A stretch of 41,173 nt of DNA. It comes from Limisphaerales bacterium. Its GTDB lineage: Bacteria; Verrucomicrobiota; Verrucomicrobiia; Limisphaerales; UBA11358. This document shows, one piece after another, positions 8,752 to 18,099 of the stretch (positions are counted from its first letter, which is position 1; each line of letters starts with the position of its first letter). The notes below the pieces were generated by a model. It had not been told where the DNA came from, ran no database searches, and worked only from the letters and a program-made list of their open reading frames with translations. A program made the position numbers and the translations under genes. The stretch spans positions 1 through 41,173 of the forward strand of contig JANYFN010000063.1 in NCBI GenBank assembly GCA_025362675.1, written 5' to 3'.

Positions 8752-11700
8752 ATGAAAGACGCGCGCGTTGACGAAATTCGCCAGCTCCTGCCCCAAGCCA
8801 TGTTGCCCGATTGGGTGCGGCTCGGAGGCCGGATGGTTCGGCTGTTGCGCGATCAACATCATCCGCAAACACACGGTGCCATTTTAGATCGCCTCCTCGC
8901 ACAAGTGCGCGCTTCGGTGGCGTTGCGGGAAGAAAGAAAACTGCGGGCACCGAAAATTTCTTATCCGCCCGACCTGCCCATCACGGCGCGCAAAGACGAC
9001 ATCGTGGCGGCCATCCGCGCGAATCAAGTCGTCGTCATCGCGGGCGAAACCGGTTCCGGCAAGACGACGCAGATTCCAAAAATGTGTCTCGAAGCGGGCT
9101 TGGGCATCGAGGCGAAAATTGGTTGCACGCAGCCGCGTCGCGTCGCCGCGCTTTCCATTTCGCGCCGCATCGCGGAAGAACTGAATGTGAACTGGGGCCG
9201 CGACGTCGGTTGCACGATTCGTTTCGACGATCGCAGCAGCCCGCAGACTTATATCAAGCTGATGACCGATGGCATTCTGCTCGCCGAGACGCAAGGCGAT
9301 CCGCTGTTGTCGGAATACAATTGCATCATCATTGACGAGGCGCACGAACGCAGTCTGAACATTGATTTTCTGCTCGGCTACTTGAAGACGCTGCTTGCGA
9401 AACGCAGTGATCTCAAACTCATTATCACCTCGGCAACGATTGATACCGCGACGTTTTCCAAAGCCTTCAACGACGCGCCGATCATCGAAGTTTCCGGTCG
9501 GCTCTATCCAGTGGAAGTCATTTACGCACCATTTGACGCGGACTCCGAAGAACGCGGTGACATTACTTATGTGGACGCCGCCGTGCGCGCCGCCGAAACC
9601 GCTTTGTGCGAACCGGGCAACGGCGACATTTTAATTTTCATGCCCGGCGAACGTGACATCCGTGAGACGTGCGATTTACTCGATGGTCGCTTTGGTCGCG
9701 AGGCGGAAATCATTCCGCTTTTCGGTTTGTTGAGTGCGGCGGATCAGCAACGTGTTTTCGCTCCGTTGAACCGGCGGAAAATTGTCGTCGCCACCAACAT
9801 CGCCGAAACGTCGCTCACGATTCCCGGCATCCGTTACGTCATTGATTCCGGCCTCGCGCGCATCAGCCGTTATAATCCGCGCACGCGCACCAAGCGTCTG
9901 CCCGTGGAACCGATTTCGCAAAGCAGCGCCAATCAGCGCAAAGGCCGTAGCGGTCGCGTGCAAGATGGCGTGTGCATCCGATTATATTCCGAAGAAGATT
10001 TTAACGAACGACCGCAATACACACAGCCGGAAATCCAACGCGCAAATCTGGCCGAAGTTATTTTGCGGATGCGGGCATATCATCTCGGCGATATCGAGAC
10101 ATTTCCGTTTGTGAATCCGCCGCCGCCAAATGCAATTGCTGGCGGTTATTTGCTGCTGCAAGAACTGGGCGCGCTGGATGAAAAACGCGAGCTCACACAG
10201 CTCGGTCACGATCTTTCGCGGCTGCCGATTGACCCGACGCTTGGCCGGATGTTGCTGCAATCACAGCACGAACACGCCGGCCGCGAACTGCTCATCATCG
10301 CCGCCGGCTTGAGCATTCAAGATCCGCGCGAACGTCCGCTGGATCGCAAGGAAGCCGCCGCCGCTGCGCATAAACGCTTCCTTGATCCGGCGTCGGATTT
10401 TCTATCGCTGCTGAAAATCTGGGACGCGGTTCACGATCAATGGGAGCGTCTCCGCACGCAAGGTCAACGCCGGAAATTTTGCAAAGCGAATTTTCTTTCC
10501 TACTTGCGGATGCGCGAGTGGCAGGATTTACACGCACAACTTCACGGCGCGCTGGAAGATTTGGGCCGGTTCAAATTGAATGAGCGCAACGCAGATTACG
10601 CCGCGATTCACCGCTCGATTCTCACGGGTTTGCTCGGCCACGTCGCGTTGCGGAAAGAACGCAATCAGTATCAAGGCACGGGCAATCGCCAGCTCGCGCT
10701 GTTTCCTGGTTCGGCGCTGTTTGATCGGAATGAGCGGCAGTCGAAACCCGCCGCACGCAACGCGAATCCGCCAGCGCCAAAGCCTGTTTTCACGCAGCAA
10801 CCGCCGTGGATTGTGTCGGGCGAAATCGTGGAGACCTCGCAATTATTCGCGCGCACCAACGCCGGCATTGATCCGTTGTGGATCGTCCAGCTCGCCCCGC
10901 ATCTTTGCAAAACTACCCACCAAAATCCGCACTGGAGCGTCGCGGCGGGAAATGTGTTGGTCGAGGAACGCACCACGCTTTACGGCATGGAAGTGCGGAA
11001 AATCAAAGTCTCGCACGGCAATATCAACGCGGCGGAGGCCAAGGAAATTTTCATCCGCGCCGCGCTGGTTGAGGATGATTTGTTACCGACGCGCCGGAAA
11101 AAAACGGATGATGAAGGTGACGACGATGACACGCGTATTTTTCATTCGACCGACAAACCACAACCGTTGCCGCCGCAGTATTCCTTTCTGGAACACAACC
11201 GGAAAATCCGCGAGAAGATTGAGAATTGGCAAACGCGCGTGCGTCGGCATGACCTCGGCTCACTGGATGAAAAGCTGTTTGAATTTTACGCACAGCGGAT
11301 CGGAGCGCGCGGCATCTCTTCCGTTCACGAATTGAACCGCCTCATCCGTGATAGCGGCGGGCCGGATTTTCTCTGCGCGACGGAAGCGGATTTGACCGGC
11401 GGCACCGCTTTGGATTTCGATAGCGAAGCGTTTCCCGATGCCGTGCCGCTCGGCGGCCAACCCGTTGCCGTGGCTTACGCGTATTCGCCCGGCGAAGAAA
11501 ATGACGGTGCGACGGTGAAGCTCGGTTTCGGCCTCGCGCAAACCGTTTCGCAATCGTGTGTGGAATGGGCGGTGCCCGGCTTGCGCGAAGGTTTGGTTAA
11601 TGAATTGCTCCGCGCGTTACCCAAAAGTATTCGTCGCGAGTTGCAACCGTTTCCGCCGAAGGTCGGGGAAATTGTCAACGAACTTAAAGCCACCGGCGAA

Positions 11701-12873
11701 TCGTTGCAGTTGGATTTAGCGCGGTTCATCCGCCAACGTTACGGCGTGGAGATTCCGCTGAATGCCTGGCCGACCGATGCGATTCCCGCGCACCTGCGCC
11801 CACGCATTGAGGTTGTAGGCAACGATCAGAAATCTCTCGGCACCAGCCGCGATCTCGCCGCGCTCCGGCAAAAACTCGAGCAAATCAAAACCAAACCTGC
11901 GCCGGATGACTCCGCGTGGAATCGCGTGGCGCAGCAATGGGAGCGCACCGGCATCACCACTTGGAATTTCGGCACGTTGCCCGCGCGCATCACGGTCAGC
12001 GAAAACGGACCGGTGCCAACGTTTGCGTGGCCGGGCTTGGCGGTTGGAATACCGTCAGAAAGCGTGAACCTCCGTCTTTTCCGCACGGAAGATTTGGCGC
12101 GGCTGGCGACGCTCGGCGGCATTCAAAAACTTGTGGAGCTGGCGCTGGCCAAAGATTTCGCGTGGCTGCAACGTGACTTGCGGGCCCTGATTGGCTTTGA
12201 GGCGCTCGTGGCAAATTTATGTCCGCTGGATGAATTGCAAGCCACGGCGTTGGCAAATCTGAAGCGCCATATTTTTCCCGCCGAAGTTTTTCCCGTGCTC
12301 AACGAGGAGAATTTTCACGCGGCCGTTCAGCAAACTCGCCTGCAAATTCCGGGCCTCGCAATGCAGCTCGTGGATCAAGTCGGCGTAATTCTGCGGGCGC
12401 GCAAAGAAATTCAAGCGCGCTGCGGGCCAGCGCCGACGTTGCCAACGACGAAGCCCAAAACACTTTCGGATTTGAGCCAGTTAAACCTCGCCACTAAGGA
12501 GGCGCCGAAGCCGACGAATGTTTGGGCCGAAGAATTGAACGCGCTCGTGCCGCGACATTTTCTGGCGGTGATTCCCTTCGCCCAACTGGCGCACGTGCCG
12601 CGCTATCTGAAGGCACTCGCCACGCGCATGGAGCGGGCAAAATTAAATCCGGTCAAGGATAGGGAACGGGCGCAACTCATCGCGCCCCATTTGGCGGCGC
12701 TAAATAAATTCGCCGCCGAACCGCCTCAATCCGCTGAAGCAAAGCTGCGATTGGATGAGTTCCGCTGGATGGTGGAGGAATATAAAGTGTCGCTATTCGC
12801 ACAGGAACTCGGCACTGCGTTTCCGGTTTCGCCAAAACGTTTGGAGCAGCAATGGCAACTGATTGGTAGCTAA
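8752..12873 (+). CDS. hrpA: ATP-dependent RNA helicase HrpA
   Basis: A DEAH-box helicase of 1373 residues from ATG 8752, close to the usual ~1300 of bacterial HrpA. Walker A GETGSGKT begins at residue 98 and DEAH is at 195-198 (IIIDEAHERS), followed by SATIDTATFSKAF, 'VVATNIAETSLTIPGIRYVIDSG' region and the arginine-finger segment NQRKGRSGRV. The helicase-associated HA2/winged-helix region and OB fold follow, then a long C-terminal DUF3418 domain. HrpA unwinds RNA and rescues stalled or collided ribosomes in E. coli. The frame is open back to 8356, but the first 132 codons lie antisense to the addA start and encode nothing conserved. The 3' end converges with the M13 peptidase gene, 25 bases away. 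Confidence 0.95.
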   Translation: MKDARVDEIRQLLPQAMLPDWVRLGGRMVRLLRDQHHPQTHGAILDRLLAQVRASVALREERKLRAPKISYPPDLPITARKDDIVAAIRANQVVVIAGETGSGKTTQIPKMCLEAGLGIEAKIGCTQPRRVAALSISRRIAEELNVNWGRDVGCTIRFDDRSSPQTYIKLMTDGILLAETQGDPLLSEYNCIIIDEAHERSLNIDFLLGYLKTLLAKRSDLKLIITSATIDTATFSKAFNDAPIIEVSGRLYPVEVIYAPFDADSEERGDITYVDAAVRAAETALCEPGNGDILIFMPGERDIRETCDLLDGRFGREAEIIPLFGLLSAADQQRVFAPLNRRKIVVATNIAETSLTIPGIRYVIDSGLARISRYNPRTRTKRLPVEPISQSSANQRKGRSGRVQDGVCIRLYSEEDFNERPQYTQPEIQRANLAEVILRMRAYHLGDIETFPFVNPPPPNAIAGGYLLLQELGALDEKRELTQLGHDLSRLPIDPTLGRMLLQSQHEHAGRELLIIAAGLSIQDPRERPLDRKEAAAAAHKRFLDPASDFLSLLKIWDAVHDQWERLRTQGQRRKFCKANFLSYLRMREWQDLHAQLHGALEDLGRFKLNERNADYAAIHRSILTGLLGHVALRKERNQYQGTGNRQLALFPGSALFDRNERQSKPAARNANPPAPKPVFTQQPPWIVSGEIVETSQLFARTNAGIDPLWIVQLAPHLCKTTHQNPHWSVAAGNVLVEERTTLYGMEVRKIKVSHGNINAAEAKEIFIRAALVEDDLLPTRRKKTDDEGDDDDTRIFHSTDKPQPLPPQYSFLEHNRKIREKIENWQTRVRRHDLGSLDEKLFEFYAQRIGARGISSVHELNRLIRDSGGPDFLCATEADLTGGTALDFDSEAFPDAVPLGGQPVAVAYAYSPGEENDGATVKLGFGLAQTVSQSCVEWAVPGLREGLVNELLRALPKSIRRELQPFPPKVGEIVNELKATGESLQLDLARFIRQRYGVEIPLNAWPTDAIPAHLRPRIEVVGNDQKSLGTSRDLAALRQKLEQIKTKPAPDDSAWNRVAQQWERTGITTWNFGTLPARITVSENGPVPTFAWPGLAVGIPSESVNLRLFRTEDLARLATLGGIQKLVELALAKDFAWLQRDLRALIGFEALVANLCPLDELQATALANLKRHIFPAEVFPVLNEENFHAAVQQTRLQIPGLAMQLVDQVGVILRARKEIQARCGPAPTLPTTKPKTLSDLSQLNLATKEAPKPTNVWAEELNALVPRHFLAVIPFAQLAHVPRYLKALATRMERAKLNPVKDRERAQLIAPHLAALNKFAAEPPQSAEAKLRLDEFRWMVEEYKVSLFAQELGTAFPVSPKRLEQQWQLIGS

Positions 12874-12898
12874 AATTCGACACCCTCGCACGTTGTTT

Positions 12899-14944
12899 TC
12901 ACCAGACTTTCGCGCGCAGCTCCGACTCCCGCCACATCGGTGTCCCGGGCGGAATATTAAAAACATCGAGGAATTCCGGGATGTTCATCAGCGTGCCGTT
13001 CGCGCGAAATTTGCCGGGCGAATGGGGATCTACCGTGACAAGCCGCTTCGCTTCCGCTTCCCGAATGTTGATGCGCCAGACTTGCGCGAACGAAAGGAAA
13101 AATCTTTGTTCCGGCGTAAAACCATCGATCGTTTTGCGCTTCGACGGATCTTTAGCGAGCGCCCGTTGCAGGGCTTCGTAGGCAATGCTCACGCCGCCGA
13201 GGTCGGCTAGATTTTCACCAAGTGTAAGCTGGCCGTTCACGTGCAAACCGGGCAACGCTTCAAAGCCATTGAATTCATTGACTAATTTTTGCGCACGGGC
13301 ATCAAATGCCTTCGCGTCGGCTTCGCTCCACCAGTCATGAAGATTGCCGTCCCCGTCAAATTTGCGGCCTTGATCGTCGAAGCCGTGCGTCATTTCATGG
13401 CCGATCACCACGCCGATGCCGCCATAATTCACCGCGTCATCCAGCGTCACCTCAAAAAACGGCGGCTGCAAAATACCGGCGGGAAATACAATTTCGTTTT
13501 GCGACGGATTGTAATACGCATTCACCGTTTCGGGCGTCATGTGCCATTCGGTGCGATCAACGGCCTGACCGATGCGGGCGATTTCGCGCCGCGATTCAAA
13601 TTGTTCGCAGCGGCGGATGTTGCCCAGAAAATCATCGGGCTGGATCTTAATCGAAGAATAATCGCGGAACTTATCCGGGTGGCCGATCTTTTGCGTGAAG
13701 CGGTCGAATTTCGCAAGTGCTTTCGTGCGCGTCGTCTCCGTCATCCACGGAACCGCCGCGAGCCGATCGCGATAAACCGCCTTGAGATTGTTCACCAGTT
13801 CGAGCATGCGCGCGCGGGCTTCCGGCGGAAAACATTTTTCCACGTAAAGCTGACCGAGCGCTTCGCCAATGCTGCCGTCAACGACGTGCGCCGCCCGTTT
13901 CCAGCGTGGTTCCTGCTCCGGCTGGCCACTCAACGTCTTGCCAAAAAATGCAAAATTTTCCCGTTCAAACACGGCCGGCAAAAATGACGCGCTGCCGTGC
14001 AACAAATGCCAGCGCAAATAAACTTTCCAGTCGGCGAACGGACGCTCCCTCACGAGTTGATTCAGTGAAGTGAAAAACTCCGGCTGGCCGACAATCGCAT
14101 ACGGCGGCACGGAAATCTGGCTGGCCTTAAAATAAACCGGCCACGGAAGCGCGGGATATTTTTCAAGCAATTCGGCGGTGAGGAACCGGTTGTAATTTTT
14201 ATTAGCATCGCGCAGTTCCACGCGGCTGCGACCGGCCTTCGCCAGTTCGGTTTCGACCTCCAGCACCGTGTCCGCATGGGCTTTGGCCGCCGCTGGTTTT
14301 TCACCGAGCAGTGAAAACATTTTTTCCAGATGCTCGTGATATTTTGTCCGCACCTCGGCGAAATTTTCTTTCAGATAATAATCACGATCCGGCAGCGATA
14401 AGCCGCCCTGCCCGAGTTCCATCGCGTAAATCGAACTGTTTTTGTCGTCCGGCCCAAAGCCCACGCCGAACATTCCGCTCACGCCGGCAGCGTGCAATTC
14501 AGCCAACAAGGCAAACAACCCATCAACGGATTTCACGTGCTCAATGCGATTCAAATCCGCCTGAATCGGCTTTAATCCAAGCTGCTCAATCCGGTTGGTG
14601 TTCATCGCCGCGACAAAAAAATCGCCCACCTGACGGCGCGGCGAATGAACCGGAGCCTTGGCTGTAGCGGTGTCCACGAGAATTTCATGAATGGCAAACC
14701 AGTTGCGCTCCGCCAATTGGGTGAAGCCGCCCCAGCGTGATTTGTCGGCGGGAACCGGATTGTCTTTGAGCCATTGACCGTTGGCGAATTCGTAAAAATT
14801 GGTGGCCGGACTGACCGAACGATCCAGATAATCAATGGAGAAGCGTGGGATTTTCGGGGCCGCAATCGCATCGTCGGCCCGAGCGGTGAGCGCCGCCGCC
14901 AACGCCCATGGCAGCAAGTAAAATAACTTATTTTTTATAATCAC
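12899..14944 (-). CDS. M13 family zinc endopeptidase (neprilysin/PepO-like), exported
   Basis: A 681-residue protein with an N-terminal signal peptide (KNKLFYLLPWALAAALTARA) and the full M13 layout. The N-terminal peptidase_M13 cap begins with FYEFANGQWL. The catalytic core has 'YNPSQNEIVFPAGILQPPFF', the zinc motif HEMTH at 516-520 (VVIGHEMTHGFDDQGR) and GENLADLGGVSIAYEAL supplying the third zinc ligand and stabilising Asp. The C-terminal 'FRANGTLMNIPEFLDVFN' segment is also typical. M13 enzymes cleave oligopeptides; bacterial ones are usually periplasmic or extracellular. All zinc ligands are present, so it should be active. It is divergent from the Hsp70 gene across 136 bases. Confidence 0.95.
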   Translation of the reverse strand: MIIKNKLFYLLPWALAAALTARADDAIAAPKIPRFSIDYLDRSVSPATNFYEFANGQWLKDNPVPADKSRWGGFTQLAERNWFAIHEILVDTATAKAPVHSPRRQVGDFFVAAMNTNRIEQLGLKPIQADLNRIEHVKSVDGLFALLAELHAAGVSGMFGVGFGPDDKNSSIYAMELGQGGLSLPDRDYYLKENFAEVRTKYHEHLEKMFSLLGEKPAAAKAHADTVLEVETELAKAGRSRVELRDANKNYNRFLTAELLEKYPALPWPVYFKASQISVPPYAIVGQPEFFTSLNQLVRERPFADWKVYLRWHLLHGSASFLPAVFERENFAFFGKTLSGQPEQEPRWKRAAHVVDGSIGEALGQLYVEKCFPPEARARMLELVNNLKAVYRDRLAAVPWMTETTRTKALAKFDRFTQKIGHPDKFRDYSSIKIQPDDFLGNIRRCEQFESRREIARIGQAVDRTEWHMTPETVNAYYNPSQNEIVFPAGILQPPFFEVTLDDAVNYGGIGVVIGHEMTHGFDDQGRKFDGDGNLHDWWSEADAKAFDARAQKLVNEFNGFEALPGLHVNGQLTLGENLADLGGVSIAYEALQRALAKDPSKRKTIDGFTPEQRFFLSFAQVWRINIREAEAKRLVTVDPHSPGKFRANGTLMNIPEFLDVFNIPPGTPMWRESELRAKVW

Positions 14945-15080
14945 AATTAACTTTTGTCCTGTTCGGCAAATTACCTGAACGTTTTTTATATGGCCATTAT
15001 TATGTTCTACGACCCCGGCTTAAAATGTTCGTCGCGCAAATTTCGTTTATTAACCTCGTCGCCTCGGCCAATCTTCACGG
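14945..15080. promoter_or_regulatory. Divergent promoter region, M13 peptidase / Hsp70
   Basis: The 136 bases between two divergent starts must carry both promoters. AT-rich stretches near 14,980-15,003 are candidates, but I cannot assign a clear -35/-10 pair. No CIRCE-like inverted repeat is visible, so the Hsp70 gene does not look HrcA-regulated. Confidence 0.3.
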
Positions 15081-17042
15081 ATGAGCAAAATAGTCGGCAT
15101 TGATCTCGGCACCACAAATTCACTCGTCGCGACGGTGGATTCGGGGATTCCCTTCGTCATTGCGGATGCAAACGGCCTGCGCCTCACGCCGTCGGTCGTG
15201 CATTTTTCGGGGACAAATCCCGAAGTCATCGTTGGCCATGCGGCCAATCGTGTGCGTTTGCTGAAACCGGCGGAAACCGTTTATTCCGTGAAACGTTTCA
15301 TGGGGCGGCGCGGCTCCGAAATTACCGATGAAGAAAAATCCGTGACGTTTCCCGTCCAGGCCGACAACGCGGGCGCGGTGACGATTCCGATTCACGGCAA
15401 AAATTATTCGCCGGAAGAAGTTTCGGCCGAGGTGCTGAAAAAATTGAAGCGCGCGGCGGAAAATTATTTTGGCGAAGCCGTCTCGCGGGCGGTCATCACG
15501 GTGCCGGCCTATTTCAACGACGCTCAGCGCAACGCCACCAAGCGCGCGGGCGAACTCGCGGGTTTCACCGTCGAGCGCATCGTCAACGAACCGACGGCGG
15601 CAGCGTTGGCCTACGGTTTGGATAAGCTGAAAGAGAAATCGAAAATCGCCGTGTATGATCTGGGCGGCGGCACGTTTGATCTTTCGATTTTGGAATTGAA
15701 CGAAGGTGTGTTTCAGGTTTTGTCCACCAATGGAAACACACGGTTGGGCGGGGATGATTTGGACCGGCGGCTCGTGGATTTTCTGGTCACAAAAATTGAA
15801 TCTGAATTTTCTCACGCCAAGACACAAAGACGCGAAGAAGAAGCCGGGGCTTTGCGCCTTCGCGCCTTCGCGTGCGATGATTCCGTGTTTTTATCCCGCG
15901 TGCGTGAAGCCGCCGAACAAGCCAAAATAAAACTTTCGACCGAAACGGAGGTGGAAATTACCCTGCCGTTTCTGACGCCGGATTTTTCTTTTAGCTACCA
16001 ACTCACGCGCGCGGAACTGGAAAATGTGACGCGCGACATCATTGGCCGCACACGCCACCACTGCCTTCGTGCGCTCGCGGATGCGAAGTTGGAGGCGAAA
16101 GATTTGGATCAAATCATTTTGGTCGGCGGGCAAACGCGGATGCCGCTCGTCCGAAAATTTGTCGGCGAACTCTTCGGCTGCGCGGAGTTTGCAGAGGTTC
16201 GCGGTGGATTGCGCATCGGTTCTGATTTTCACAAAGCTTCTGGCCCGCAGTTGAACACGTCACAAAATCCTGACGAAGCCGTGGCGCTCGGCGCGGCGAT
16301 TCAGGCGGAGATTTTAAATGGCGGTTTTAAAAATGTTTTGCTGCTAGATGTCACGCCGCTCTCGCTCGGCATCGAAACGTTTGGCGGGTTGATGAATGTG
16401 CTGATTCCGCGCAACTCGACGATTCCGGTGAAGGCGGGCGAGTTGTTCACGACGGCGATGGATTTTCAGCGCGACATGCTCATCCATGTTTTGCAGGGCG
16501 AACGCGAACGCGCCAAAGATAATTGGACGCTGGGGAAATTTACTTTGCAATTCGAGTCCGCGCCGCGTGGCGTGGCGCGCGTGGGCGTTCAGTTTGAGAT
16601 CGATGCGAACGGTATTTTGCACGTCCTCGCCCGGGACACGAAAACGGGCAAGGAGAAAGTCGTGGCAATGAAATCTGCCGTGGATGTGGAGGATTCAGCG
16701 GTGCAAAAGATGGTCGAAGAATCCGTCGAACACGCGTTCGACGACCTGGCCGCGCGGCGTTGGATCGAGGCGAAACTTAAAGCGAACGATACGTTGGTCG
16801 CGACTAAAAATGCGCTGACGAGTTGCGCGGGCGAATTGGAAAAAGATTACGTCGAAAGAATTTCCGACGCGGCGCACGGAGTCGAAAACGCACTGGCCAC
16901 GGAAGGTTCAGACGGCACCGGTGATTTGAATCAATTGAAAAAATCGCTGCTGGAATTGGATGAAATCACGAAGCCATTGGCAGATCTCCTGATGGACAAG
17001 GCGATGGCAGCGATGCTGCGGAAACGCGGTCTGATTCAGTGA
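15081..17042 (+). CDS. Hsp70-family chaperone (DnaK/HscA-like paralogue)
   Basis: A 653-residue Hsp70. The ATPase domain shows phosphate-1 GIDLGTTNS (5-13), VITVPAYFNDAQRNAT, 'IVNEPTAAALAYG' and phosphate-2 YDLGGGTFDLSIL, then ILVGGQTRMPLV and NPDEAVALGAA. The substrate-binding domain includes LLLDVTPLSLGIET and 'IPRNSTIPVKAGELFTTA'. The C-terminal lid is short and the DnaK-type acidic tail is absent, so this is a paralogue, not obviously the main DnaK; HscA- or HscC-like roles are possible. Two insertions relative to DnaK stand out. One, at about residues 245-265, is encoded by a palindromic repeat (see that feature). The other, about 30 residues near 367-396, sits just before NPDEAVALG. No dnaJ or grpE is adjacent; the GrpE-like membrane protein lies 10 kb away. 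Confidence 0.93.
   Translation: MSKIVGIDLGTTNSLVATVDSGIPFVIADANGLRLTPSVVHFSGTNPEVIVGHAANRVRLLKPAETVYSVKRFMGRRGSEITDEEKSVTFPVQADNAGAVTIPIHGKNYSPEEVSAEVLKKLKRAAENYFGEAVSRAVITVPAYFNDAQRNATKRAGELAGFTVERIVNEPTAAALAYGLDKLKEKSKIAVYDLGGGTFDLSILELNEGVFQVLSTNGNTRLGGDDLDRRLVDFLVTKIESEFSHAKTQRREEEAGALRLRAFACDDSVFLSRVREAAEQAKIKLSTETEVEITLPFLTPDFSFSYQLTRAELENVTRDIIGRTRHHCLRALADAKLEAKDLDQIILVGGQTRMPLVRKFVGELFGCAEFAEVRGGLRIGSDFHKASGPQLNTSQNPDEAVALGAAIQAEILNGGFKNVLLLDVTPLSLGIETFGGLMNVLIPRNSTIPVKAGELFTTAMDFQRDMLIHVLQGERERAKDNWTLGKFTLQFESAPRGVARVGVQFEIDANGILHVLARDTKTGKEKVVAMKSAVDVEDSAVQKMVEESVEHAFDDLAARRWIEAKLKANDTLVATKNALTSCAGELEKDYVERISDAAHGVENALATEGSDGTGDLNQLKKSLLELDEITKPLADLLMDKAMAAMLRKRGLIQ
15813..15874. 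repeat. Palindromic repeat inserted in frame in the Hsp70 gene
   Basis: Arms 15813-15837 (CACGCCAAGACACAAAGACG...) and 15850-15874 (ending CCTTCGCGTG) are inverted copies matching at 19 of 25 positions, with a 12-base spacer. Most mismatches would be G-U pairs in RNA. The encoded peptide HAKTQRREEE...LRLRAFA is the kind of product seen when such 'ACGCCAAGACGCAAAGACG' repeats are translated. It sits in the variable tip of the nucleotide-binding domain (subdomain IIB region) and keeps the frame. Confidence 0.85.
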
Positions 17043-17164
17043 CCGGGACGGGAGTTGAAGAACACCAATACGACGACCAGCGCGAGCACCATGAGGCCGC
17101 CAAACAAGAACGCAAAAAAGCGAAGTTGTTTCTGATGATTGGTTAATTTTCGTTTATGTCCCAT
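17036..17164 (-). CDS. Small single-pass membrane protein, 42 residues
   Basis: Read on the minus strand from ATG 17164-17162: a basic N-terminus (MGHKRKLTNHQKQLR) followed by a strongly hydrophobic helix (FFAFLFGGLMVLALVVVLVFF) and a short tail NSRPGH, ending at TGA 17036. A GAGG lies a few bases before the start and could serve as ribosome binding site. The basic, then hydrophobic layout is characteristic of genuine small inner-membrane proteins and would be unlikely by chance in this frame. The stop overlaps the last codons of the convergent Hsp70 gene by seven bases. Function unknown. Confidence 0.55.
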   Translation of the reverse strand: MGHKRKLTNHQKQLRFFAFLFGGLMVLALVVVLVFFNSRPGH

Positions 17165-17231
17165 GCCTCAGTAGTAACGCAAACTACGACGAAATATTGA
17201 TAATGCCAAGCAAAATCAGCAGTTGGCTCAC

Positions 17232-17957
17232 TCAGGAGAGCCACCAATGCGCGATCAATGGCGCCACGATGAGGCCCGCAAGATAATTGGCTAACTCGAC
17301 GCGGCGAATCTCAAAAATAACCAGCGCGACGATACAGGTGATAATGCCGGCGGCGAGCTGGACCGTCTGGATCAACCCTAGCGCAGCTAACCAAGGTTGC
17401 ACGTCCTGATGCACGGCGAGTGTCAGCCCATCCAGAAAAAGCAGAACCGGGAAGGCCGCGAGCGCGACCGGCCAGCGAAACATTTTGATGAAGCTCACCA
17501 TGGCCAATCCATCCATCACGGCTTTCAACAACAAGAGAAAGTAATATCCGGACAAACCATCCGTCATTGCGCCGAGAATTCCCAGTGGTGCCGCGCAAAA
17601 TAAAAACGTGGCCGCCACCAATCCATCGGCGGATTTTCCGGGCGGATTTTTTTGGGCGACAGCCAAGAGATTTGCCGCGTGATGACCGAGGCGATTGGAA
17701 ATTTTTTGCAGGCGGAATAGCTTGCCCAGCCAGTAGCCGAGCACCACGCCGAGTCCCGCAACAAATAATTGTTTCACGCCCATGAAAAAAGTGCCGTGGA
17801 CATTTTCAGCGATGAGACGCAGGCCAAACCAGACGGTGAAGGCACCGAGTGCGGCCTTGAAAAAACTTTGCGTGCGCAGGGCCAGCGGCTGGCGCGCGGT
17901 AAAACCATAAAGCGCGCCGGCCAGAATGCCCAAGGCGTTGAGAAATGCGCCGATCAC
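17232..17957 (-). CDS. DUF554 family membrane protein
   Basis: A 241-residue, highly hydrophobic protein with about seven membrane helices. It opens with MIGAFLNALGILAGALYG and contains FFKAALGAFTVWFGL, GLGVVLGYWLGKLF, 'FLFCAAPLGILGAMTDGLSG' and 'YYFLLLLKAVMDGLAMVSFI', the pattern of the DUF554/YdfK family, whose conserved Gly/Asp-rich loops and paired repeats suggest a transporter. Substrate and mechanism are not established. It is transcribed away from the AmpG-like gene, with a 142-base divergent gap. Confidence 0.88.
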   Translation of the reverse strand: MIGAFLNALGILAGALYGFTARQPLALRTQSFFKAALGAFTVWFGLRLIAENVHGTFFMGVKQLFVAGLGVVLGYWLGKLFRLQKISNRLGHHAANLLAVAQKNPPGKSADGLVAATFLFCAAPLGILGAMTDGLSGYYFLLLLKAVMDGLAMVSFIKMFRWPVALAAFPVLLFLDGLTLAVHQDVQPWLAALGLIQTVQLAAGIITCIVALVIFEIRRVELANYLAGLIVAPLIAHWWLS

Positions 17958-18099
17958 GGGGCGATGATGGCGCGCGGAGCACGCAAAGGAAACGAAGAAA
18001 AGTTTTCCCTTCGCGCGGCGGGCGATTTAGATTTCACGCGTGTCGAAACAAGGTCACATTCAGTCGGCAGCCCTGAGGCCGGCGCAGAAAAAATAATTT

